Under the pieces are notes generated by a model. That model did not search any database. It was not told the DNA's origin and saw nothing but the letters and a program-made list of their open reading frames with translations. A program made the translations under genes and the position numbers. Below are positions 54,372-63,990 of a stretch of 64,000 nucleotides of DNA, piece by piece. The stretch is from Marinoscillum sp. 108. GTDB taxonomy: Bacteria > Bacteroidota > Bacteroidia > Cytophagales > Cyclobacteriaceae. The first letter of the stretch is position 1, and each line of letters begins with the position of its first letter. The stretch is taken from positions 3,594,501-3,658,500 of the forward strand of contig NZ_LR734808.1 in the NCBI RefSeq assembly GCF_902506655.1, written 5' to 3'.

Positions 54372-56366
54372 TCAAAGTCTATTCAAGACGATCAATTCCT
54401 GATTTTTGTCGGTTACTAGTTGATAAAATTGTTTAAGATTTTGGTATTCGTTTGGGTTGAATTCGGTTTTAGATATTTTGAAAATCCCAACAAGGTTTAT
54501 TGTGTTTCCCACTTGGTTTGTGGAGTATATGAAGCTTCCATCATTACTTTGAAGTTTGAAAACCCCTGATTCAGGGAGTATGGCAGAATAGCCATCAGGG
54601 ATTTTTATTTGGGCTATGACCCTATATTCAAAACCATATGGGAAGTCAATTGGTGCTACCCTTTCAGGTCTCCTAAAGGGGTTTTCAAGCGGCATGCCAA
54701 GAATAAAAGGGCTAATGTAGATTCTCTTATTTGCATTAATGGCACGGCTTGCCGTTATTTCGAACTCGAAATGCTCTTTGCTTTCCTTGGTACCTGACTT
54801 AATATTGAAATTTTCAATATCCCAGTCAGAAAGCTTTTGGTCGATCTCCTGAATGAAGTTGGTTGCTCCGATTGAATCAACTTGCTCCCAGGTAGTAACG
54901 CCAGCGTAGTTCTTGTGTGTAATGTGTAGTTCTGAAGTTATTTGAGTCTCTTCGAGTGTCATGTTAATGGAAACTTCAGAGGAATAGTGAGCCTCTTTTT
55001 TGAGGTCAACCCATTGACCAAACTCATTGTCAACTAACCAGCCTTTCCCATTTAAGCATCTCTCCGGGATAGTGCCAAAAGAGAGCTTGGTGGTGGCATC
55101 TGCCAGAATCAATCCTGCTTCAGTCTTCACTCCCACGATTACATAGTTAAAGTCTTCATAATTTGGGTAGACTGGATGTGGGATGCCATGCCCTCTTGTG
55201 CTTAATATGATAGGGTAAGCGTTTATTCCGGCCTCTCTTAGCGCTGCAATTAAAGTTAGATTAATGGCCGGAACATTTCCTGAGCCTTCATTGAAGGCAA
55301 TTTTCCCAGCCTTGTTATTTGTAACACCATATTCATTTGTGAATGAAAAATGGTTTTGTATCCAGTGATAAATTGCTGAAGCAAGATCGGAGACAGAGTC
55401 AGCCCTTAATTCCTTTATGGCAGGAGATGCAAAAGCCCCTTGGTCAAGGGTTTTTCCGAATGACTCCCAAGTCAGAATATCCTTGGTGAAAGATTCGTAA
55501 TTGTCCGCGTAGAATTTCACAGCGGAATTTGGCATTTGACTTGAGACTAACTGGAACTCGAGTCGAGCAGGAAGGTCCGGTTTGTTATTGATATTGGGCT
55601 CATCTTCCAAGGGAAGAATATTGCGAGCTACAAATCTTTGTTCTTTGCTTACCGAATTTTCAGCTCCTATTGCTACTGCTTTGTTACCACCTATCCCAGG
55701 CTCTGATTCCCACTTGTATTTAAAGGATTCATGAACTGAGTTTGTTTCTTTGGTGAGCTCAATTGAGGTGCCTAGTTGGCTGGTTATATAGTTGAAATAT
55801 TCAGGGATCACATATCTGATTTCTGACACCTTGGTTGGGATAGATTTCTGAAATTTCCATGGAAAAAGAACGGAGAGATAGTTAGATATGAGTATAATTT
55901 CATAATCTATTACCGAACCCACCTGAACATTCGGTAAGGTGAAACTAATTTCGGTTCTGTGGTCACTTAGTCTCGTTCTAAAAACCTCACTTTGATTCAA
56001 TGGAGTCTTTTCTATTCTTCCGTCAACCAAGTTGTGGGTAATGGCTTTGACCGAGGATAACCTTTCGTGAATGCCTCCGTCCACAGGGTCATATAACCGA
56101 ATAGATACGTTTGCTTGGTTCTTACCTTCCGTTGTGAAAATTTTGATGCGGCGTGTTATTGTAAATTTGGTGGTCCAATTATCGTTTAGATAATTGAATC
56201 GCAGATCACCATACTCCGCTATGACCATTGCTTTAGCTTCCGGGTAGAATGAACATTCCTTAAGCGTGAGTTCTTGCATATCTAATTTACCGAATTTCAA
56301 AGGAGGTTTTTGAGCCAATGATGGTAAGGAAATCAGAAGAAGGAAGGGAAGGATATTTCTTGGCAT
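54372..56366 (-). CDS. DUF3857 protein with degenerate transglutaminase core, tandem paralogue
   Basis: This 664-residue protein is a paralogue of the gene at 52239-54212, with a signal peptide (ending LAQ). The core again lacks the catalytic residues: GNVPAINLTL (Val365 at the Cys site) and FNYVI (Tyr408 at the His site). Shared stretches such as RGHGIPHPVYPNYED make the duplication clear. The coding sequence is more AT-rich than that of its neighbour. Both sides of the gene carry almost identical terminators, so the gene plus its upstream terminator looks like one arm of a tandem duplication. Confidence 0.85.
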   Translation of the reverse strand: MPRNILPFLLLISLPSLAQKPPLKFGKLDMQELTLKECSFYPEAKAMVIAEYGDLRFNYLNDNWTTKFTITRRIKIFTTEGKNQANVSIRLYDPVDGGIHERLSSVKAITHNLVDGRIEKTPLNQSEVFRTRLSDHRTEISFTLPNVQVGSVIDYEIILISNYLSVLFPWKFQKSIPTKVSEIRYVIPEYFNYITSQLGTSIELTKETNSVHESFKYKWESEPGIGGNKAVAIGAENSVSKEQRFVARNILPLEDEPNINNKPDLPARLEFQLVSSQMPNSAVKFYADNYESFTKDILTWESFGKTLDQGAFASPAIKELRADSVSDLASAIYHWIQNHFSFTNEYGVTNNKAGKIAFNEGSGNVPAINLTLIAALREAGINAYPIILSTRGHGIPHPVYPNYEDFNYVIVGVKTEAGLILADATTKLSFGTIPERCLNGKGWLVDNEFGQWVDLKKEAHYSSEVSINMTLEETQITSELHITHKNYAGVTTWEQVDSIGATNFIQEIDQKLSDWDIENFNIKSGTKESKEHFEFEITASRAINANKRIYISPFILGMPLENPFRRPERVAPIDFPYGFEYRVIAQIKIPDGYSAILPESGVFKLQSNDGSFIYSTNQVGNTINLVGIFKISKTEFNPNEYQNLKQFYQLVTDKNQELIVLNRL

Positions 56367-56400
56367 GATTAGGAGCTGAACGGAGAAAGTAATAATAAAA

Positions 56401-56427
56401 AAAAGTCCCGAACTAATCCGGGACTTT
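56401..56427 (-). terminator. Terminator, copy 2, downstream of rny
   Basis: Stem AAAGTCCCG/CGGGACTTT with the same AACTAATC loop as copy 1, with a U tract on the minus strand. It ends the rny transcript. The flanks (TTAATTATTTT) match copy 1 as well. Confidence 0.88.
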
Positions 56428-56453
56428 CTTTAATTATTTTAAAAAGCGGTTTC

Positions 56454-58013
56454 CTACTTGGCGAACGCCACGGCCCGGGTCTCACGGATCACGGTCACTT
56501 TGATCTGGCCGGGATACTGCATGTCTTTTTCAATTTTCTGAGAAATATTGAAGGACAGCTCTCCCGCACGCTGATCGGTAACGTTTTCAGCATCTACAAG
56601 TACTCGGAGCTCACGGCCCGCCTGGATGGCGTAGCATTTATTGACACCTTCAAAGCTGAGCGCTACTTCCTCCAGTTCTTTGAGACGTTTGAGGTACTGC
56701 TCCATGATTTCACGACGAGCACCAGGTCTACTGCCAGAGATGGCGTCACAGGCCTGTACGATGGGCGAGATCATAGTGGTCATCTCTATTTCATCATGGT
56801 GAGCACCTATGGCATTGCAGATGTCTGGAGATTCTTTGTATTTCTGTGCGAGCTCCATGCCTATGATGGCGTGTGGCTTTTCTGGCTCATCTGGCCATAC
56901 CTTGCCAATATCATGCAGGAGGCCGGCACGCTTGGCTTGTTTAGGGTTAATTCCAAGTTCAGAGGCCAGGGTAGCACACAGGTTGGCTACTTCTCTGGAG
57001 TGCTGCAGCAGGTTTTGTCCATAGGACGAGCGGAACCTCATCCTACCCACTAATTTGATCAACTCCGGGTGCAATCCGTGAATGCCCAGGTCAATGACGG
57101 TACGCTCACCGATCTCTACAATCTCCTCGTCAATGTTCTTGGTGGTCTTACTCACAATCTCCTCTATACGGGCGGGGTGTATTCTGCCGTCTTGTACGAG
57201 TCTGTGAAGTGAGAGCCTGGCGATCTCTCTCCTTACAGGGTCGAAGCCAGAGATGATGATGGCTTCAGGGGTATCGTCTACAATGATTTCCACACCGGTG
57301 GCGGCCTCCAGTGCCCGGATGTTTCTACCTTCTCTACCAATAATTTTACCTTTGATGTCGTCACTCTCTATGTTGAAGACAGACACACAGTTTTCAATGG
57401 CATGCTCGGTAGCAGTTCGTTGGATAGTTTGAAGTACTATCTTCTTGGCTTCTTTGGTAGCCGACATATTGGCTTCCTCCATGATCTCTTTGATGTGTGC
57501 CGACGCGTCTGTACGAGCCTCATCTTTGAGCGTCTGTATCAGCTGAGCTTTGGCTTCCTCAGCGGTGAGGTTGGACACCTTTTCCAGAATAGAAACCTGC
57601 TGATTTTTTAACTTCTCGTATTCTTCTTTTCGCTTTCGAACAATTTCCAGCTGAGCCTGCAGGTTTTCTTTGGCAGATTCCAATTCAGCTTCCACCCGTT
57701 TGTTTTGCTCTATTTGCTTGGAGATGGTAGACTCACGCTGCTTGAGTTTGTTTTCGTTGGTGATGAGGAGGTTCTTTTTGCGGTTGGCCTCTTCTTCAAA
57801 TTCTGTTTTGAGTTTGAGAAATTTCTCCTTAGCCTCCAGTACTTTGTCCTTTTTGATGCTTTCGGCGTTTACCTCAGCTTCTTTCAGGATCAGTTTCTTC
57901 TGGTCTTCAGCACTTTTTAGCTTCTTGGTGATAGACCGTTTGAGTATGACCCGGTCTATGACAAACCCCAGGAGTATCCCCCCCAGAGCAATCAAAATGT
58001 ATAATATATCCAT
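56454..58013 (-). CDS. rny: Ribonuclease Y
   Basis: This 519-residue endoribonuclease has an N-terminal membrane helix (about 3-20), a long coiled coil (to about 190), a KH domain ([20 protein letters not shown], about 215-285) and an HD domain with the metal site LLHDIGKV. It starts mRNA decay at the inner membrane. It is full length for the family. It is the last gene of the pheT-zapA-rny run. Confidence 0.96.
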   Translation of the reverse strand: MDILYILIALGGILLGFVIDRVILKRSITKKLKSAEDQKKLILKEAEVNAESIKKDKVLEAKEKFLKLKTEFEEEANRKKNLLITNENKLKQRESTISKQIEQNKRVEAELESAKENLQAQLEIVRKRKEEYEKLKNQQVSILEKVSNLTAEEAKAQLIQTLKDEARTDASAHIKEIMEEANMSATKEAKKIVLQTIQRTATEHAIENCVSVFNIESDDIKGKIIGREGRNIRALEAATGVEIIVDDTPEAIIISGFDPVRREIARLSLHRLVQDGRIHPARIEEIVSKTTKNIDEEIVEIGERTVIDLGIHGLHPELIKLVGRMRFRSSYGQNLLQHSREVANLCATLASELGINPKQAKRAGLLHDIGKVWPDEPEKPHAIIGMELAQKYKESPDICNAIGAHHDEIEMTTMISPIVQACDAISGSRPGARREIMEQYLKRLKELEEVALSFEGVNKCYAIQAGRELRVLVDAENVTDQRAGELSFNISQKIEKDMQYPGQIKVTVIRETRAVAFAK

Positions 58014-58095
58014 CGATCAATTTAAGTAGGTATTTCACATACATGGCCTGTCGGGGAGGGCCGGGAATGGGGTGTGGACTGTATTACGGAGGGGT

Positions 58096-58380
58096 TTAAA
58101 TAGCGTTCGCTATCAATTGGCTAATGTTTCTCAGTTGATCAAGTGCTACTTCGTCTGTGGACTCTATAGTCTCTTCGTTTTTCATTTTGTCTACCAGGCA
58201 ATCAAATGCCACCATGGCAAGCAGGTCTTGGTTGTCTTCTATACCAAACTGGTTCCGATAAGATTTTATTTTTTCATTTAACATCTTACCAGCACGTCTG
58301 ATACGTTCCTCATCCTCGGCCTTTACCCTCATGGGGTACTCCCGGTTTCCTATTTTTAGCTTTATTGATAATTCTGCCAT
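58096..58380 (-). CDS. zapA: Cell-division protein ZapA
   Basis: This 94-residue protein starts at MAELSIKLKIGNREYPMRV and has the ZapA layout: a small N-terminal strand region and a long helix with MLNEKIKSYRNQFG and QDLLAMVAFDCLVDK. ZapA bundles FtsZ filaments at the division ring. An upstream in-frame ATG is too far out. It lies between the coiled-coil gene and rny, a common Bacteroidota arrangement. Confidence 0.9.
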   Translation of the reverse strand: MAELSIKLKIGNREYPMRVKAEDEERIRRAGKMLNEKIKSYRNQFGIEDNQDLLAMVAFDCLVDKMKNEETIESTDEVALDQLRNISQLIANAI

Positions 58381-58387
58381 CAGGTAT

Positions 58388-58687
58388 TTAAGCTTCACCC
58401 AAATGAGCAATGCATTTATCTATCTCCTTAATATAGTCGTCAAGCACATCCTTCACCTCGTTCGCATCGCTATCGCCGACTACCATGCTTTCTACAATTT
58501 TACTAATTTTCATTTGATTTTGAAAGTTTGCAAGATTGGCCTCCTGCTGTGAAGCCTGAGCTTTCAACTGTTGGTTCTCATTGCTTACTTTTTGGAGCTC
58601 TACTTTAAGCTGTGCGTGTTCACTAAGTAAAAGTTTAACCCTTCGTTCCAGATTGTTGATTTCAGTTCTCAGTGTTTCGTTGCCCAT
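58388..58687 (-). CDS. Small coiled-coil protein, candidate ZapB-like partner of ZapA
   Basis: This 99-residue protein is a coiled coil (MGNETLRTEINNLERRVKLL, then AQLKVELQKVSNENQQLKAQ) and ends in an amphipathic helix. It has no membrane helix and its size resembles ZapB or other division coiled coils. It sits exactly between pheT and zapA: the pheT start codon follows directly on one side and zapA is eight bases away on the other. I infer a role in cell division by position only. Confidence 0.75.
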   Translation of the reverse strand: MGNETLRTEINNLERRVKLLLSEHAQLKVELQKVSNENQQLKAQASQQEANLANFQNQMKISKIVESMVVGDSDANEVKDVLDDYIKEIDKCIAHLGEA

Positions 58688-61093
58688 TTACTTTCTGATA
58701 ATTGCTCCTACTTCATTTTCAAATGTGCTGATCAGGCCATTCATGACCTTATCAATACCCTTATCTGTGAGTGTTTTAGTTTTGTCCTGAATAAAGAAAC
58801 TCAGTGCGTATGATTTTTTGCCTGCTTCCAGTTTGTCTCCTTCATACACGCTAAAGACATTAATTCGATTTAGTAATTTTTTTTCAGACTTGAAAGCTAA
58901 ATCTTTAATCTCATTGTAAGATACCTTTTTATCCAGTACCAACGAAAGATCTCTGCGGACCTCAGGATATTTTGAGATTTCTTCAAACGACGTTTCCACC
59001 TTAGCGGCTCTTACCAGGTCTTTCCATAAAAACTCAGCGTAGAACACTTCCTGTTTGATGTCGAAGTAACGAGAGATTTTAGTTTTTAGCATCCCCAATT
59101 TCCCAATCACCTTATTATTGAGTTTCACAGCCAGTCCGTATTCCAAAGCCGGGTCCTCCGTTGGTTCTGTGGTATAGCCAACGACCTTTAGGTGCTGAAG
59201 CGATGAGAAAACGACTCTTGAGAGGTCGTGAAATCCTATTTTTCGGGCGCCTTCCAGCCAGCTTTCCTCGTGAGAGTCGCCACTCATATAGAATGCCAGC
59301 AGTTGGTCTTCCTTATATTTTTCGTTCTTCTGGGCGTAAATTTTACCAAACTCGAAAAGATTCAGGTTTTTGGTTTTTCGGTTGATGTTGTGTCTGACTG
59401 ACTCCAGGGCGGTGTAGAGCAGTGAGGTTTTCATATACCCCAGGTCTTCACTCGATTTATTCAGGATCTCCACCGGCTCACCTCCAAGGCCCAAATCCTT
59501 ATAGTATTTGGGGTTAGTGAGAGAATTGGTTTGTATTTCTGAAAAGCCCTTTCCGGCCAGGTAGGTAGAAAGATCTTCCTGAAGCTTGTAAGGCTCTTTT
59601 TCGCTGAATGAAGAGAGGTATCCTGCAGAGAGGGTTTCTTCCAGCGGGATATTGTTAAACCCATAAATTCTCAGAACTTCTTCTACCAGGTCTGCTTCGC
59701 GCGTCACTTCACTTCTGTAAGGAGGCACAATGGCGGTGAAGGAGGCGTCATCAATAGTTTCTGTCTGGATGTCCAGCAGATTAAGGATTTCGATGATCTG
59801 GTCGTTGGGCAGTGTAATGCCTATTAGTCGATGAAAATTTTGATAGGTGGTAGGAATCCTAACCGGCAAAATAGGTTGTGGATAGATATCCACCACTTCG
59901 GATGCCACGTGGCCACCTGCGAGCTCCAAAATCATCTCTGCAGCCATTTGAAGGGCTGGGAGGGTCATCTCGGGATCAGAGCCTCTTTCGAACCGGAAGG
60001 AAGCATCGGTAGAAAGACCGTGTCGCATGGCCGTACCACGTACCCAATCTGCTGAGAAGTGGGCACTTTCCAGGAAAATGCTGGTGGTGCTGTCTTTCAC
60101 ACCGGACTGTGTTCCACCAAATACTCCGGCGATGCACATACCCGATTGATCATTGCAGATCATCAGGTCTTTGTCACTCAGCTTCCGCTCCACTTCATCA
60201 AGGGTGGTAAATTTTGTGCCCGCTGGTAAAGTTTTTACGGTGATTTTGTTTCCGGTAATTGCGTCAGCATCAAAAGCATGCATCGGCTGACCGAGACTCA
60301 TCATTACATAGTTGGTGATATCAACTACGTTGTTGATAGGGGACAGCCCAACAGCCTTTAACCGCCACTGCAACCAATCAGGAGAAGGCCCTATTTTCAG
60401 TCCGCGAATGGTGAGGCCTGAATACCTCGGGCAAGCCTCATTCTTTTCTACCGTTACCTCAATGGGTCGGTCGATTTCCGTTTTTAGACTTTTGGATTGG
60501 CGTGGTTCAATGGGTCTTTTGAAAAATGCTTTCAGGTCCCGGGCGGCCCCCAGATGAGAGGTAGCATCCCCACGATTGGGGGTCAGGCCAATTTCAAATA
60601 CATAGTCAGAGCCAGATTCGAAAATCTCAATGAGCGGGGTGCCGTTGGGTTTTTCGGTATCCAGGATCAACAGACCCGCATGGCTTGTACCCAAACCTAT
60701 TTCATCCTCTGCACAAAGCATGCCCTCAGAAACCTCTCCTCTTATTTTGGCCTTCTTGATTTTGAAAGGCTCACCGCTCGTAGGGTAGATGGTCGTGCCT
60801 ACTGTGGCTACGATGACCTTGATCCCTTGTTTAACGTTGGGCGCACCACAGACGATAGGAAGAAGTGCTCCTGTTCCTGCATCCACTTTGGTGAGCTGTA
60901 GCTTATCTGCGTCAGGGTGGGGCTTACATTCGATGACTTCCCCAATGACAAGCCCTTCAAATCCCCCGGGTATTTTTTCCACGTGTTCTACACCTTCCAC
61001 TTCCAGACCGGTCTGGGTAAGGGCAGAGCTGATTTCTTCGGGTGATTCTGAAAGCGATATATAGTCCTTGAGCCAATTGTAGGAAATCTTCAT
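58688..61093 (-). CDS. pheT: Phenylalanine-tRNA ligase beta subunit
   Basis: This 801-residue subunit is full length. It has the N-terminal tRNA-binding (EMAP-like) domain (IGEVIECKPHPDADKLQLTKV, about 40-150), B3/B4 editing domain (about 210-380), B5 domain (about 405-475), catalytic-like core and C-terminal anticodon-binding FDX-ACB domain (YPEVRRDLSLVLDKK onward). The gene for the alpha subunit is not in the window. A TATTTTTG box at 61194-61201 on this strand is a possible -7 element, although the -33 box lies too far upstream. Confidence 0.96.
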   Translation of the reverse strand: MKISYNWLKDYISLSESPEEISSALTQTGLEVEGVEHVEKIPGGFEGLVIGEVIECKPHPDADKLQLTKVDAGTGALLPIVCGAPNVKQGIKVIVATVGTTIYPTSGEPFKIKKAKIRGEVSEGMLCAEDEIGLGTSHAGLLILDTEKPNGTPLIEIFESGSDYVFEIGLTPNRGDATSHLGAARDLKAFFKRPIEPRQSKSLKTEIDRPIEVTVEKNEACPRYSGLTIRGLKIGPSPDWLQWRLKAVGLSPINNVVDITNYVMMSLGQPMHAFDADAITGNKITVKTLPAGTKFTTLDEVERKLSDKDLMICNDQSGMCIAGVFGGTQSGVKDSTTSIFLESAHFSADWVRGTAMRHGLSTDASFRFERGSDPEMTLPALQMAAEMILELAGGHVASEVVDIYPQPILPVRIPTTYQNFHRLIGITLPNDQIIEILNLLDIQTETIDDASFTAIVPPYRSEVTREADLVEEVLRIYGFNNIPLEETLSAGYLSSFSEKEPYKLQEDLSTYLAGKGFSEIQTNSLTNPKYYKDLGLGGEPVEILNKSSEDLGYMKTSLLYTALESVRHNINRKTKNLNLFEFGKIYAQKNEKYKEDQLLAFYMSGDSHEESWLEGARKIGFHDLSRVVFSSLQHLKVVGYTTEPTEDPALEYGLAVKLNNKVIGKLGMLKTKISRYFDIKQEVFYAEFLWKDLVRAAKVETSFEEISKYPEVRRDLSLVLDKKVSYNEIKDLAFKSEKKLLNRINVFSVYEGDKLEAGKKSYALSFFIQDKTKTLTDKGIDKVMNGLISTFENEVGAIIRK

Positions 61094-61229
61094 CCTGATG
61101 TAATTGTATTTTTTAAATCTGTTTTTAACCGGATCATCAGAGGGAATTCTGTCATTTTTCGTAGTGAATACGATCCCCCCGATATGTAACCGGCAAAAAT
61201 AGGAAAGTGAAGTCTAATGCCCTATCAAA

Positions 61230-61838
61230 TCAATGGTTATAATCTTTTTCGCCGGCTTCTATACGGAGGGGTAGCACATTTTCGGCAGGGGGCAGAGGGC
61301 AGGAGTATTCACTGACGTAGGCGCAGTAGGGATTGTAAGCGAGATTGAAGTCGATCTCAATGTTATCCGACTTACCTATCTGCAGGTCCAGGTAGCGGCC
61401 ACCGCCATAGGTGCTTTCACCACTTGTGTCATCCGCAAAGGCTGTAAAGTATGTGTTAGGGAGAGCCCCAAAGCCGGCAGGCTTGAGAATGAGTAGTTTA
61501 AGTGATTGACCCTGAAACTTAAAAGATGCATAGGCAAATTTGGAATAGGGAGCTGAGGTGCCATCGCTACTTTGTATCATCACTCGGGAAGGTGATTGGA
61601 TTCTTTCCAGATTGGCTCGGACCTTATAGGAGGGATCGATGGTGAAAAAACTGAGCGGCTCGTATTTCAGGTCAAACTGTGTAAAGGGCGATTGTTCAGA
61701 ACTTTTCAAAAAGCGTACACGCTCGGCCCGTGTGTCGGCGACTTTGCTGATGTAAGCTTCATCTGAGTTGCCCGACAATGAATAGAAAATAATAGCAACA
61801 GCAGCTACCGGGATCAGTATAAAAAGAAGTTTTTTCAT
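61230..61838 (-). CDS. DUF1684-family membrane-anchored protein
   Basis: This 202-residue protein has one N-terminal membrane helix (about 4-22) and a DUF1684 domain, with YGGGRYLDLQIG, AYNPYCAYVSEYSCPLPPAENVLPL and a C-terminal IEAGEKDY. This C-terminal Cys-Pro-Pro motif is characteristic. The function is unknown. It lies 13 bases after radC on the same strand, so the two are probably one transcript. Confidence 0.86.
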   Translation of the reverse strand: MKKLLFILIPVAAVAIIFYSLSGNSDEAYISKVADTRAERVRFLKSSEQSPFTQFDLKYEPLSFFTIDPSYKVRANLERIQSPSRVMIQSSDGTSAPYSKFAYASFKFQGQSLKLLILKPAGFGALPNTYFTAFADDTSGESTYGGGRYLDLQIGKSDNIEIDFNLAYNPYCAYVSEYSCPLPPAENVLPLRIEAGEKDYNH

Positions 61839-61851
61839 GTTGGCTCGAGCA

Positions 61852-62556
61852 CTAAGGCATTATGGATTCATCCGAAAAGCTAAAATAGGTGTGATCTGTG
61901 AAAATGAGATGATCATATACCGGAATGTCCAGCGTCTCGCCGGCTGATTTTACTTTCCGAGTGAGTTTCTTGTCAGCTTCGCTGGGTTGGGCATTGCCGG
62001 ATGGATGATTGTGTATGAGGATGAGGCCACTGGCCATCACATCCAAGGCTTTTTTGAAAATAACTTTAGGGTCTACCGCAGTGCCTGATACTCCGCCCAC
62101 ACTGATTTGCTCCTTTCCTATAATCGCATTGTTTCGTCGGAGCATGATGATCCAAAATTCCTCATGAGGCAGATCGGTGAGCTCCGGCTTCATGTATTCA
62201 TAGGCATCACTGCTTGAGGTGATTCTGAGGGTTTTTCGTGGTTCGGATTCTTTTCTTCTTCGTCCGAGCTCCAATGCACTCACTATGGTGATGGCCTTGG
62301 CTTCTCCTATGCCTTTGAATCGGATGAGATCGGTGACAGAGAGCTTTGCCAGAGCATGCAAGTCATTATGAACGGTACTGAGGATTTGCTTGGCGAGATC
62401 CACGGCGCTGAGAGTTTTCGTGCCAGAGCCGAGAAGGATGCCTATCAATTCGGCATCAGATAAGCTCGCCTTTCCCTTGAGGAGTAGCTTTTCCCGTGGA
62501 CGGTCTTCTTCGGCCCACTGGTGGATAGCTAGATAAGTATGATCGGATTTTTCCAT
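61852..62556 (-). CDS. radC: RadC-family JAB/MPN protein
   Basis: This 234-residue protein has an N-terminal helix-hairpin-helix region (LIRFKGIGEAKAITIVSALELG) and a C-terminal JAMM/MPN domain with HNHPSGNAQPSEAD (His182, His184 as zinc ligands). The original repair function is doubtful; many members relate to mobile DNA or nucleotide metabolism. No mobile element is seen around it, so this copy looks like the chromosomal type. Confidence 0.92.
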   Translation of the reverse strand: MEKSDHTYLAIHQWAEEDRPREKLLLKGKASLSDAELIGILLGSGTKTLSAVDLAKQILSTVHNDLHALAKLSVTDLIRFKGIGEAKAITIVSALELGRRRKESEPRKTLRITSSSDAYEYMKPELTDLPHEEFWIIMLRRNNAIIGKEQISVGGVSGTAVDPKVIFKKALDVMASGLILIHNHPSGNAQPSEADKKLTRKVKSAGETLDIPVYDHLIFTDHTYFSFSDESIMP

Positions 62557-62594
62557 TACCTGCCAGTATTTTACAGCACTGAAGATAATAAAAA

Positions 62595-62619
62595 ACCCTA
62601 TTCGCCATGCGAACAGGGT
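62595..62619 (-). terminator. Terminator of rpsT
   Basis: On the minus strand the stem ACCCTGTTCGC/GCGAATAGGGT (one mismatch, loop ATG) is followed by a U tract. It lies about 30 bases after the rpsT stop and about 40 bases before the radC start. Confidence 0.88.
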
Positions 62620-62649
62620 GTGAATATCCTGAAGAGGACAAACTAAGTC

Positions 62650-62901
62650 TTAAAGCGCGTTAACTCTTTTAGTTAAGCTTGATTTAAGATTAGCCGCCTT
62701 GTTATTGTGAATGATATTATTCTTAGCAAGTTTATCTACCATGCCCAAAACTTCACCCAAAAGCTTCTGTGCTTCGGTTTTGTCTGTAGCTTCTCTCAAC
62801 CTTTTGATAAAGGTTCTGGTAGTTTTATGCTGATAACGATTTCTGAGTCTTTTTGCCTCGTTTGATCGTATTCTCTTTAATGCGGATTTATGATTTGCCA
62901 T
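62650..62901 (-). CDS. rpsT: 30S ribosomal protein S20
   Basis: This 83-residue basic helical protein starts MANHKSALKRIRSNEAKRLRNRYQ, the standard S20 N-terminus, and ends in the usual NNKAANLKSSLTKRVNAL. S20 binds 16S rRNA early in small-subunit assembly. It has its own promoter and terminator. Confidence 0.98.
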   Translation of the reverse strand: MANHKSALKRIRSNEAKRLRNRYQHKTTRTFIKRLREATDKTEAQKLLGEVLGMVDKLAKNNIIHNNKAANLKSSLTKRVNAL

Positions 62902-62936
62902 AAGCTTTTTATTCTCCTATCCTTGTTTAAGGGATG

Positions 62937-62966
62937 CAAAGATAGAGCAATTGGTAAAAAAAACAA
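62937..62966 (-). promoter_or_regulatory. Bacteroidota-type promoter of rpsT
   Basis: On the minus strand TTG (62964-62966) and TATCTTTG (62937-62944) are separated by exactly 19 bases, matching the Bacteroidota consensus. Transcription would start about 30 bases before the rpsT ATG. Confidence 0.8.
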
Positions 62967-63027
62967 ATACATTTCATAATGTTCACCTTAAAAAACCCAC
63001 GAAAAAAATGACTAATTTCATTTTGCG

Positions 63028-63990
63028 ATGAAAGGAGCACATAAAGTTTATCTAATAGTGCTATTGGGGGCGATAGTCTCCAGTAGTTGGGGGTTTTTCT
63101 CCCATCAGAAAATCAATCGGGTGGCGGTGTTTACACTGCCCATAGAAATGATGGGTTTCTATAAGTACCACATTCAATATATCACCGAGAAGGCGATTAA
63201 CCCCGACAAACGCCGATACATCATGAAGGAGGAGGCTGCCAGACATTACATAGACCTGGATGTATATGGCGACAGTGCTTTGTATAATATGCCTCGCTAC
63301 TGGAATGATGCTGTAGCCATGTACACCGAGGATACTTTGCAGGCCTATGGCATAGTGCCCTGGCATATCAATCTGGTGAAATATCAGCTGACCCAGGCGT
63401 TTCTCAATAGGGATGCTGACCGTATCTTAAGGTATTCGGTGGATCTGGGGCATTATATAGGAGACGCTCATGTGCCTCTGCATACCACCGAGAATTACAA
63501 TGGGCAGCTTACGGGACAGTTGGGTATTCATGGGTTTTGGGAATCTCGCCTGCCGGAAGTATTCTTTGAGCACTATGATTTGTTTACCGGGAAGGCAGAG
63601 TATATCAAAAATACTCAGCTGGAAGCCTGGAAAGCAGTGGAAAGCTCACATCTCGCACTCGATTCGGTATTGAGGTTTGAGAAGCTCCTGACCCTAAGGT
63701 ATCCGGAAGATAAGAAATATAGCTATGAAGAGCGGGGAGCCACGACGGTCAGGGTTTATTCCTATGACTTTTCGCGGGACTATCATGAGATGCTCAATGG
63801 TATGGTGGAGCGTCAAATGAAGAGAGCTATCAAGATGGTAGGGGATTTCTGGTTTACCGCCTGGGTGGACGGGGGGCAGCCTGATCTCGATTTGTTGATC
63901 AATGTGCCGGCTACCGAGGAGGAGATTGCACCGGCTACAGAGCAGATCAAGCTCCGCAGCCACGAAAGTGGGGAGGAGATAGATTCTTAG
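63028..63990 (+). CDS. Zinc-dependent phospholipase C/S1-P1 nuclease-like protein
   Basis: This 320-residue exported protein has a signal peptide and a start of the mature chain at WGFFSHQKINRVAVFTLP, where the N-terminal Trp and the following His bind zinc in the PLC/S1-P1 fold. Further ligands are in PWHINL, LGHYIGDAHVPLHTTENYNG and GIHGFWE, matching the family. The protein may be a phospholipase or nuclease; Bacteroidota members are poorly characterised. It ends ten bases before the end of the window. Confidence 0.88.
   Translation: MKGAHKVYLIVLLGAIVSSSWGFFSHQKINRVAVFTLPIEMMGFYKYHIQYITEKAINPDKRRYIMKEEAARHYIDLDVYGDSALYNMPRYWNDAVAMYTEDTLQAYGIVPWHINLVKYQLTQAFLNRDADRILRYSVDLGHYIGDAHVPLHTTENYNGQLTGQLGIHGFWESRLPEVFFEHYDLFTGKAEYIKNTQLEAWKAVESSHLALDSVLRFEKLLTLRYPEDKKYSYEERGATTVRVYSYDFSRDYHEMLNGMVERQMKRAIKMVGDFWFTAWVDGGQPDLDLLINVPATEEEIAPATEQIKLRSHESGEEIDS

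Noticed and set aside
52239-56366. The degenerate DUF3857 genes as pseudogenes
   Set aside because: Both are full length, have signal peptides and keep the rest of the core conserved, so they are likely functional proteins with lost catalysis.
54251-56427. The repeated terminators as ends of an insertion sequence
   Set aside because: There is no transposase, no inverted terminal ends and no target-site duplication; a tandem gene duplication explains them.
58014-58095. 6S RNA-like gene between zapA and rny
   Set aside because: The gap is only 82 bases and shows no long paired stem; 6S RNA is near zapA in some other phyla, which prompted the check.
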